The notes under the pieces were generated by a model. That model was given only the letters and a program-made list of their open reading frames with translations, did no database searches and was not told the origin of the DNA. The translations under genes were made by a program, and so were the position numbers. A stretch of 43,046 bases of DNA, taken from assembly GCA_024275435.1 (NCBI GenBank), contig JAJRZC010000160.1, positions 1 through 43,046 of the forward strand. The letters run 5' to 3'. Shown here one piece after another: positions 36,803 through 43,046 of the stretch (the stretch's first letter is position 1; every line of letters starts with the position of its first letter). Source of the DNA: Alphaproteobacteria bacterium. Lineage in GTDB: Bacteria > Pseudomonadota > Alphaproteobacteria > Rhizobiales > Hyphomicrobiaceae.

Positions 36803-38050
36803 TTACAAAGCCCGCCCCTGCTCCATCTGTGGTCCTTTTTGCATAATTCTGGGAAGTCCAGATTGCGGCCCCAAGCCTTGACGGATCACAAAACGTCGAA
36901 GTGGACCAACCGTTTTCAACACAACCATTCCTGCTCCACGCACAAATTGCACAGGCTCAATTGAAGAAATCAACGATCGGTTGAGCAGATCAACAGCACC
37001 GACCCGGCTGGTTATATCGAACCATCTTGCCTGATGAAAATCGGACATAACCTTCTCACTGCCAAGATCTTCACCTCTCGCTTTGGCAGCAGTGACTAGA
37101 TCCACAAGCACGCCCCCATCTCGCAGGCTCAAATTCAAACCCTGCGCTCCAATGGGTGGTATAACATGGCCAGCTTCCCCAATAAGCACCACTCGTCCAC
37201 TGGCCAATTTCTTAGCAACCAGAGAAGACAGGGGAAATATCACACGCGATCCAATGGACCCAACCCGACCCAACAAGCCCTGCAGGCGCGTTTCCAGCGT
37301 TTTGGAAAACCGCTCAATGGTCATCTCACAAAGCCTCTTGGCAACATCTGTTTTCTCCACCCAAACGAGACTGGAACGCCGCCCCGGCATCGGAACAACC
37401 GTACAAGGCCCGTTGCGGCGATGAAACTCCGTTGAAATCGACTGATGATCCCGCTCATGTTCGAATATCGTGGCAAGTGCCGACTGCGCATACGAATGAG
37501 TATCCACGCCGATACCCGCAACATCACGGCACAGGGAATTTCGTCCATCGGCGGCCGCAACAATCTGCGTGAGATACGTTCCCCCTTCGGCCGTTGTTAT
37601 TTCAGCATTCTGATCGGAGAGCTTCAACCCAACAACACCGGCTGTTTCCACAATAGTAAGACAGGCAGACATCTCATCAGCCTGCCTTCGCAAAGCTTCA
37701 ACCAGATCCGTTTGCGGCACATTGTAGCCAAACGCCTCAAGACCAATATCTTCCGCTGTAAACAAGACTTCGGGCGCTCGTAAAAGACCGCCTGTATCAT
37801 CAATGATACGGATGCCATGAATTGGCTCACTGGCCTTTCGGCATTTCTCGAACACGCCCAGATTGACCAAATAATCAATCGAGCAACCAAACAGGGCCGC
37901 AGTTCGCTGATCCTCAGAACGCCCAGCAGGGCGATGGGGTCCCGCGAAAAGTACCGTTTCAATCTCCTCTCGCGCCAACCCAAGCGCACACGCGATTCCT
38001 GCAGGCCCAGCGCCCACCACGGCAGCTTCGAACCGGTCTATGCTGTTCAT
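36803..38050 (-). CDS. UbiH/UbiF/VisC family FAD-dependent monooxygenase
   Basis: Aromatic-ring hydroxylase of the ubiquinone-biosynthesis family. It is 415 aa. The FAD dinucleotide motif GAGPAG is at about 13-18, DGRNSLCR is the second FAD/NADPH motif, and VLIGEAGHVIPPIGAQGLNLSLRDGG is the UbiH family signature. Which ring position is hydroxylated cannot be told from sequence alone; UbiH, UbiF, UbiI and UbiL are close relatives. The gene is 180 bp from the lpxL-type gene. Confidence 0.88.
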   Translation of the reverse strand: MNSIDRFEAAVVGAGPAGIACALGLAREEIETVLFAGPHRPAGRSEDQRTAALFGCSIDYLVNLGVFEKCRKASEPIHGIRIIDDTGGLLRAPEVLFTAEDIGLEAFGYNVPQTDLVEALRRQADEMSACLTIVETAGVVGLKLSDQNAEITTAEGGTYLTQIVAAADGRNSLCRDVAGIGVDTHSYAQSALATIFEHERDHQSISTEFHRRNGPCTVVPMPGRRSSLVWVEKTDVAKRLCEMTIERFSKTLETRLQGLLGRVGSIGSRVIFPLSSLVAKKLASGRVVLIGEAGHVIPPIGAQGLNLSLRDGGVLVDLVTAAKARGEDLGSEKVMSDFHQARWFDITSRVGAVDLLNRSLISSIEPVQFVRGAGMVVLKTVGPLRRFVIRQGLGPQSGLPRIMQKGPQMEQGRAL

Positions 38051-38558
38051 TTAACAAATCCCACTACGGCCCACATCCCGGTAAAAAGAACGGGCCCACC
38101 TCTTGTTGCACTAGGGTCAAATTCCATAGCCCTAAGACTGGCGAGCCTGCCCCGAGCGGGACCTTGAAAGCAACCATATAGGTCAAATGGGCCTGAAAAT
38201 TTCACTTCAATAAATTAGCTCTTTGTGCGTGACGCGATTCGCCGAGAATGGCTCCATACACCGCGCTAGAAACGTCTAAGCCCGAAAAGGACATTTTAAG
38301 AACATTCAACATCACAGGGAAAATAATTCCACCCAACTCTCAGCACAATACGTCATATTAAAGCATTGAAAATTCCCTTTAAAATCAGGAGTTTTTCAAC
38401 TGTGTCAGCCATGCCACATGGCCCACACCACACACCTCGGACAAGAAACGTTCATCTCGGATTAACCGCCACGGAACAAACTTGTTTTCAAGCCAGTGAA
38501 CCGTCATGTTCCAAATTCTAATTTCAGCGCGAAAAGCGTGCACCCGGGGTTTTATCGA
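38051..38558. other. divergent region upstream of a small exported protein
   Basis: 508 bp. It contains a perfect 6-bp hairpin GCCATG/CATGGC at 38408-38422 and a possible 39-codon frame from a GTG at 38401 with AGGAG ten bases upstream (to 38520). A GTG at 38496 in frame with the downstream gene gives an implausible N-terminal extension. No known element was recognised. Confidence 0.35.
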
Positions 38559-38936
38559 ATGAAGTTCGTGAAATTATTAGTCACAACGGCGCTTTTTGCC
38601 TGTTTTACAGGTTTAGCAGTCGTGCCTTCAAACGCCTTTGAAGAGCAAACCAGCGGCACAACAGCCGCTCCAGCATCAAAAGGCACCCCTGAGAGCGATC
38701 CATCCAAGACGCCGCAAAGTGACCTAGGCTCCCCTTCCAATATCGGTGACACCAATGGCGGCACTGTCGTGCGTATTCCTGGACTAGGTACTTTGGGTAA
38801 GTTGCCAAAAATGGATTTCGGCCTGGAATTGCTCTATGGCGCAGCCGAAACAGAAAACCTTGTGGACGATTCTCAAGAGCCCAACGCCACAACAGATGAT
38901 TTGCGCATCCGTGGAACGATCAAGCATCAGTTTTAA
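38559..38936 (+). CDS. small exported protein of unknown function
   Basis: 125 aa from the ATG at 38559 (GGGG nine bases upstream). A signal peptide is clear: MKFVKLLVTTALFACFTGLAVVPSNA with cleavage near residue 26. The mature part begins with a Ser/Thr/Pro/Gly-rich linker (about 30-65), then VVRIPGLGTLGKLPKMDFGLELLYGA and a short end LRIRGTIKHQF. The terminal Phe and alternating pattern recall the last strand of an outer-membrane barrel, but the protein is too short to be one. I do not recognise the family. A strong terminator follows. Confidence 0.65.
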   Translation: MKFVKLLVTTALFACFTGLAVVPSNAFEEQTSGTTAAPASKGTPESDPSKTPQSDLGSPSNIGDTNGGTVVRIPGLGTLGKLPKMDFGLELLYGAAETENLVDDSQEPNATTDDLRIRGTIKHQF

Positions 38937-39273
38937 CCAACCCATGAACCAGAAAACATCTGGCTAAGGTTTTATTACAAACTCAGCACGCAGTTTTCAT
39001 GTACAGAGAGCACCCATATGGGTGCTTTTTTGTTGCAGCGCAGCAACATGCCGATCGCAAGATACCAGCACCTACGGTCCTGGCTATCCCCCCTCTTAAG
39101 AAATACGGCCATAATCGCTAACCATCTTCATAAAACACAGGATCAATGTGTGTGGATCAAGTGATAAACTTTCACATTCGAGCCTTAATCGCAGCTCTTT
39201 TTGTTGCCCAATGACTTCGCAGCGCACAATTCTTGCAATGCTACTTTGGGAAACAACAAAGGAAGACCAAACA
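38937..39273 (+). other. intergenic region with terminator
   Basis: 337 bp. The strong terminator at 39009-39031 ends the upstream gene. The remainder (39032-39273) should carry the promoter of the next exported-protein gene; a weak candidate is TTGTTG at about 39199 with CACAAT 18 bases later. No ORF with a good start. Confidence 0.4.
39009..39031 (+). terminator. rho-independent terminator
   Basis: AGCACCCATATGGGTGCT (39009-39026) is a perfect palindrome forming a 7-bp stem around a 4-base loop, and six T run from 39026 to 39031. It lies 72 bases after the exported-protein stop. No T-run follows on the opposite strand, so it acts only for + transcription. Confidence 0.88.
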
Positions 39274-39666
39274 GTGAGTTTCATACGCCTGACAACATAC
39301 ACCCTGGCACTTGGCATCATGTCTCTTGCAACACTAGGACAAGCGACAGCAGATGAACTGGCAGGACCCGCAATCAAACAGGCCGTTTCCGGTAAGATCA
39401 TTCACGTCTCAACCCCCGTCGGCACCCTCCCCATTGCATTTGGTTCCAACGGAACCATGAGGGCACGCTCCTCAGCCATCGCTCGCCTGACAGGCATCGC
39501 TAAAGACAAGGGACGCTGGTGGATCAAAGGGGGAAAATTGTGCCAAAAATGGAAAACGTGGCTCAAGGGCAAGGCACATTGTGTCAGTGTACGTCGACAG
39601 GGTAAAAAACTCGTCTGGACCAGCACAAGCGGTCGTACCGGAGTTGCACGCATATCCTCAAATTAG
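39274..39666 (+). CDS. small exported protein with LCxxW...C signature (DUF995-like)
   Basis: 130 aa from a GTG at 39274 with GGAAG about 8 bases upstream; longer starts at 39148 or 39211 give an untypical N-terminus. A signal peptide ends near ATA-DEL (about residue 26). The mature part has GRWWIKGGKLCQKWKTWLKGKAHCVSV with C90 and C103, likely disulfide-bonded, and a final region with WTSTSGRTGVARI. This resembles small exported alphaproteobacterial proteins (DUF995-like), a family with no known function. The family match is by eye and uncertain. Confidence 0.6.
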   Translation: MSFIRLTTYTLALGIMSLATLGQATADELAGPAIKQAVSGKIIHVSTPVGTLPIAFGSNGTMRARSSAIARLTGIAKDKGRWWIKGGKLCQKWKTWLKGKAHCVSVRRQGKKLVWTSTSGRTGVARISSN

Positions 39667-39770
39667 GAATAAGGGCTCTAGCGAAGAGCAACCGTCATAA
39701 GCGCTCGGACCCAATCCTAGTTAGAGAAATAATACAAGGACAATCCTTACTTACCCTCACAGCCGAACAA

Positions 39771-40340
39771 TCAGCTCTTGGCACGCTCCACATAACTGCC
39801 ATCAGCAGTCATCACCACAACACGTGTCCCTGCCGCAATATGAGGTGGCACCATAATGCGCTCGCCATTCGACAGCACGGCGGGCTTAAAGGATGAAGAC
39901 GCAGTTTGCCCCTTGACCACCGGGTCTGCCTCGACAATCTCAAATACGGCGCGCTGGGGAAGTTCAACAGCGATGGGATTGGCTTCATACATGCTGAGTT
40001 TGCAAGTCATATTTTCCTGTAGGTAAACAGCCACATCCCCTATGACATCCTTTGGGACCGTCACTTGGTCATAGGTTTCAGGATGCATGAAGGTATAGCC
40101 CGTCTCATCATCATATAGAAAGTTGTAGTCAACCTCTTCAACAAACGCCCGTTCCACCTGATCAGTGGTGCGATACCGCTCGACGATCTTGACCCCATCC
40201 GCAATGCGCCGTAGCTCCAGATGCGTAACCGGAGTGCCCTTGCCTGGGTGAATGTTTTCAGCCGTCATAACGACAGCAAGCTTCCCATCAAGATCGAGTA
40301 CATTGCCTTTACGTATCGAGCTTGCGATAACCTTAGCCAC
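39771..40340 (-). CDS. efp: elongation factor P
   Basis: Binds the ribosome between P and E sites and rescues stalling at polyproline stretches. A GTG at 40338-40340 with GGAG 8 bases upstream gives 189 aa. From it, the residue to be modified in PGKGTP falls exactly at K34, as in E. coli EF-P, so I reject the longer frame that reaches 40508. The three-domain tRNA-like fold is complete (last conserved segment [31 protein letters not shown]). Divergent from epmA, the enzyme that modifies it. Confidence 0.97.
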   Translation of the reverse strand: MAKVIASSIRKGNVLDLDGKLAVVMTAENIHPGKGTPVTHLELRRIADGVKIVERYRTTDQVERAFVEEVDYNFLYDDETGYTFMHPETYDQVTVPKDVIGDVAVYLQENMTCKLSMYEANPIAVELPQRAVFEIVEADPVVKGQTASSSFKPAVLSNGERIMVPPHIAAGTRVVVMTADGSYVERAKS

Positions 40341-40495
40341 TTGGCGTTCTCCGTAAAAAAGTGATCCCCCAGCGCTGTCAAACTCAATATTCATGAGAAA
40401 CGGCATATTTTGGAGATCAGAAATAAAGTCCATCAGCGCTTTTAGCGGGAGAAACGCTGCCCGCCAAGCCGCTTTAAACCTTAAAGCACCACAAC

Positions 40496-40525
40496 TTACA
40501 ATCTCCAACTATCTCGAACGATAAA
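40496..40525 (+). promoter_or_regulatory. candidate epmA promoter
   Basis: TTACAA at 40496-40501 and GATAAA at 40520-40525 with an 18-base spacer. Predicted transcription start would lie only about 4-7 bases before the epmA ATG, and no Shine-Dalgarno sequence is visible, which would make the mRNA almost leaderless. The match is weak. Confidence 0.25.
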
Positions 40526-40535
40526 TAAAACATAT

Positions 40536-41585
40536 ATGTCCTTAAAACAAAGCCCATGGTGGGACCGACAAAATCATGAAGATCGCCGAGCGATCCTTCT
40601 TGCTCGTTCAAACTTGAAAACAGCTATTCGCCACTGGTTCAAAACTCAAGGCTTCATTGAGGTGGAAACCGGATGCCTGCAAATCTCACCGGGAAACGAG
40701 GTTCACCTCCACGCTTTCAAAACCCAACTCACAGATACTTCAAATCACTCGCACCCGATATACCTGCACACCTCACCTGAATTCGCCTGTAAAAAACTTC
40801 TCGCCGCCGGCGAACAAAAGATCTTCACATTCGCCCCTGTGTTCAGAAATCGTGAACGCGGCCCATTGCATCACCCGGAATTCATGATGCTCGAATGGTA
40901 TCGCGCCAATGAACCCTATGAAACGGTTATGAAGGACTGTATCGCGCTTTTGAACATCGCAGCCGATGAGATCGGTAACGACACCTTCAATTGGCGCGGC
41001 AAATCATGCGCGCCCAAACTTCCGCCAGAATACCTCACCGTGAAAGACGCCTTTAACAGATTTGCCAATATTGACCTCGGCGCGACCATGAATTCATCTC
41101 AAGCCAATCAAAGCCTCCTGGCCAACATGGCGAATGACATTGGAATCGCAACTTCACAAAACGAGTCCTGGTCGGATATTTTCTCGCGCATTCTCACAAG
41201 CCATATCGAACCCAACCTAGGTTCAACTCAACCAACGTTACTAATGGAATACCCCATCCAGGAAGCTGCACTGGCGCAAACCAGCCCAACAGACCCGACA
41301 ATAGCCGAGCGATTTGAGTTGTATTGCTGCGGCGTCGAACTTGCAAACGGGTTTGGAGAACTCAACGACCCACACATTCAACGTGATCGCTTTGAACAAG
41401 CCATGAAAACCAAACAGAAAATTTACGGTCACCACGACCCCATCGACGAGGATTTCATTAACGCGCTGGAATATATGCCCCCCGCAAGTGGCGTCGCCCT
41501 GGGCTTCGATCGCCTTGTAATGCTTGCAACCCAAGCCACCCACATAGACCAGGTCATCTGGACACCCATGCCAACCACAGACTAA
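40536..41585 (+). CDS. epmA: EF-P--lysine lysyltransferase EpmA
   Basis: Class II lysyl-tRNA synthetase paralogue (also GenX, PoxA, YjeA) that attaches (R)-beta-lysine to EF-P Lys34 instead of charging tRNA. It is 349 aa, lacking the N-terminal anticodon-binding domain of true LysRS. Class II motif 2 is seen in FRNRERGPLHHPEFMMLEWYRA, and motif 3 is GVALGFDRLVMLA. ELANGFGELNDP is the usual LysRS/EpmA segment. epmB follows 126 bp downstream and efp is divergent 195 bp upstream. Confidence 0.96.
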   Translation: MSLKQSPWWDRQNHEDRRAILLARSNLKTAIRHWFKTQGFIEVETGCLQISPGNEVHLHAFKTQLTDTSNHSHPIYLHTSPEFACKKLLAAGEQKIFTFAPVFRNRERGPLHHPEFMMLEWYRANEPYETVMKDCIALLNIAADEIGNDTFNWRGKSCAPKLPPEYLTVKDAFNRFANIDLGATMNSSQANQSLLANMANDIGIATSQNESWSDIFSRILTSHIEPNLGSTQPTLLMEYPIQEAALAQTSPTDPTIAERFELYCCGVELANGFGELNDPHIQRDRFEQAMKTKQKIYGHHDPIDEDFINALEYMPPASGVALGFDRLVMLATQATHIDQVIWTPMPTTD

Positions 41586-41711
41586 AACACGTCCAGCAGC
41601 TAACAAACTCGAACACAAATGTAATTTTCTCGAGCTGAGAAGCCCGAAACTTTGCAAACAACAATCAAGTGGGATTGAATTGCCCTTATCCTTAGCAACA
41701 AAGATCAAGCC

Positions 41712-42818
41712 ATGACACGCCCTGTTACCAGCCTGAAACGCGCCAGCGAACTCGTTGCAGCGGGACTGATCTCAAAATCCGACCAACCCAAGATCGAGGA
41801 CGTCGCACAACGCTACGCCATTGCCATTCCCCAAAACATCGCCGCACGGATCGACCCTCACAACAGCTCAGACCCTCTGGCACAGCAATTCGTTCCCTCC
41901 ATAAAAGAACTTGAGCACCAACCCCATGAGCAGCACGACCCTATCGGCGATGAGTTGAAAAGCCCGCTCACGGGTATCGTACATCGCTACCCCGACCGAG
42001 CTCTTTTAAAGTTGGTCAGTGTATGCCCGATCTATTGTCGTTTCTGTTTTCGCCGAGAAACCATTGGTCCCACAAGCGAGCAAAAACAAAACTCTTCCCC
42101 CTCGGGTGTTTTATCTGAAGATCAACTGCAAGCAGCGCTAGACTACCTGAAAACCCATCAAGAAATCTGGGAAGTCATCATAACCGGCGGTGACCCATTG
42201 ATACTCTCACCGCGACACATAAAAAACCTCAACCAGAAACTTGCCACCATCTCCCACATCAAGGTTGTGCGATGGCACACCCGCGTTCCTGTTATTCTCC
42301 CCGAACACATCACCACGCAACTATGCCAGGCCCTCAAATGCGATGGCAAAGCCGTCTACATAGGCCTCCATACAAATCACCCGGAAGAACTCAACTCGCA
42401 AGCCCTGGCAGCCTGCAAACGGCTCATAGATGCAGGTCACATGATGGTAAGCCAGACTGTTCTTCTAAAAGGGGTCAACGATGACGCGGCAATCTTGATA
42501 AAGCTCATGCGCAAGCTCGTTGAGAACCGGATAAAGCCTTATTACCTCCACCATACCGATCTGGTGCCAGGCACAGGTCACTTCCGCGTTTCCATTGAAA
42601 AAGGGCAAGAGATTGTGCAAACCATGCGCGCAACACTTTCCGGCCTGGCCCAGCCCACCTACGTTCTCGATATTCCCGGTGCACACGGCAAAGTACCCAT
42701 CGGTCCCACTTATTTGTCACCAAACAGCAATCAGAAGAAAACGGGTTCGCACACCGTGATGGACCCATTGGGCAACAAACACCTGTACAATGATCCTTGC
42801 GCACTCCCGGCAAAATAA
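41712..42818 (+). CDS. epmB: EF-P beta-lysylation protein EpmB (lysine 2,3-aminomutase family)
   Basis: Radical SAM, PLP-dependent enzyme that converts L-lysine to (R)-beta-lysine for EF-P. It is 368 aa. The iron-sulfur motif C105-x3-C109-x2-C112 is in CPIYCRFCFRRE, ITGGDPL matches the SAM-binding GGE/GGD motif, and the PLP lysine is probably K327 in PGAHGKVP. It is called EpmB, not a catabolic KamA, because of its linkage to epmA and efp and its length. It starts with an ATG that has only a weak ribosome binding site. Confidence 0.93.
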   Translation: MTRPVTSLKRASELVAAGLISKSDQPKIEDVAQRYAIAIPQNIAARIDPHNSSDPLAQQFVPSIKELEHQPHEQHDPIGDELKSPLTGIVHRYPDRALLKLVSVCPIYCRFCFRRETIGPTSEQKQNSSPSGVLSEDQLQAALDYLKTHQEIWEVIITGGDPLILSPRHIKNLNQKLATISHIKVVRWHTRVPVILPEHITTQLCQALKCDGKAVYIGLHTNHPEELNSQALAACKRLIDAGHMMVSQTVLLKGVNDDAAILIKLMRKLVENRIKPYYLHHTDLVPGTGHFRVSIEKGQEIVQTMRATLSGLAQPTYVLDIPGAHGKVPIGPTYLSPNSNQKKTGSHTVMDPLGNKHLYNDPCALPAK

Positions 42819-42858
42819 TGCGCTCAATGATCGCTGCCTTTAATCGCAAAGCCTTGAT

Positions 42859-43046
42859 ATGAATAAAAAACACACAGCTCTCAGTCATTCAATGGCCAAA
42901 AGTCAAACCCTTTTCCTGCTCAGTCTCACCACCACAATCCTGTTTTACATTGAAACGGCAAGCGCCTTCTGCCCCCCACCGCCGGTACCCGTCCAAAACT
43001 TGAATCTCGTTCGCTACTACACTGACAAAGCCGGAACAAACATCGA
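42859..43046 (+). CDS. exported protein, N-terminal fragment (cut by window edge)
   Basis: An open frame from the ATG at 42859 to the window end, at least 62 codons. It has a signal peptide (positive N-terminus, hydrophobic about 17-33, AS-A before a cysteine). The mature start CPPPPVPVQNLNL followed by RYYTDKAGT resembles the N-terminus of exported alginate-lyase-like (mannuronate lyase) proteins as I remember them. That is a weak inference, since the catalytic part lies outside. It follows epmB by 40 bp. Confidence 0.5.
   Translation, partial: MNKKHTALSHSMAKSQTLFLLSLTTTILFYIETASAFCPPPPVPVQNLNLVRYYTDKAGTNI

Noticed and set aside
1-43046. CRISPR arrays, insertion sequences or prophage
   Set aside because: No regularly spaced repeats, transposase motifs, terminal inverted repeats or phage genes were seen anywhere in the window.

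Overview
The window looks like a slice of an alphaproteobacterial core chromosome, most like Hyphomicrobiales (Rhizobiales) or a close relative. The evidence is gene order: pepA / lptF-lptG-lptD-surA-pdxA-rsmA / gmk-yicC-mltG-fabF-acpP-fabG-fabD / rpsF-rpsR-(DUF2232)-rplI-dnaB-alr-radA-cvpA-purF, followed by metG-tatD-MBL hydrolase and dacF, tmk and holB. By eye, base composition is balanced and even throughout. I see no insertion sequence, prophage, CRISPR array, integrase or rRNA. One tRNA is present, tRNA-Ser(UGA).

Layout. 1-299 holds the start of leucyl aminopeptidase, divergent from the rest. 890-9251 (+) is an outer-membrane biogenesis run (LptF, LptG, LptD, the chaperone SurA) that continues into PdxA (vitamin B6) and RsmA (16S rRNA methylation), with 4-bp or zero-gap junctions. 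9334-16551 (-) encodes Gmk, the YicC RNase, MltG and a fatty-acid synthesis block (FabF, AcpP, FabG, FabD). 17002-27292 (+) holds ribosomal proteins S6, S18 and L9 with a DUF2232 membrane protein, then DnaB, Alr, RadA, CvpA, PurF and an SDR. 27289-35118 (-) holds an MBL hydrolase, TatD, MetG, HolB, Tmk, a DacF-type PBP and an RlpA lipoprotein. 35570-38050 holds tRNA-Ser, an LpxL-type acyltransferase and a UbiH-type monooxygenase. 38559-39666 has two small exported proteins of unknown role. 39771-42818 has elongation factor P divergent from EpmA and EpmB, the two enzymes that make and attach the beta-lysine on EF-P. A truncated exported protein ends the window.

The genes are mostly housekeeping: LPS export and outer-membrane folding, peptidoglycan, fatty acids, ribosome assembly, replication and nucleotides. 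The best second-look items are in non-coding DNA: (i) a 317-bp metG-holB gap with five inverted repeats upstream of metG; (ii) an rpsF leader where one segment can pair with two or three different partners; (iii) a 14-bp perfect palindrome and a second inverted repeat upstream of surA; and (iv) two near-identical terminator-like elements. The EF-P/EpmA/EpmB cluster is a complete, coherent modification module with lysine exactly at position 34. I found no convincing new defence or mobile system. Many starts are non-ATG, and I moved several starts to fit ribosome binding sites and family length. Structures and promoters were read by eye, not computed.
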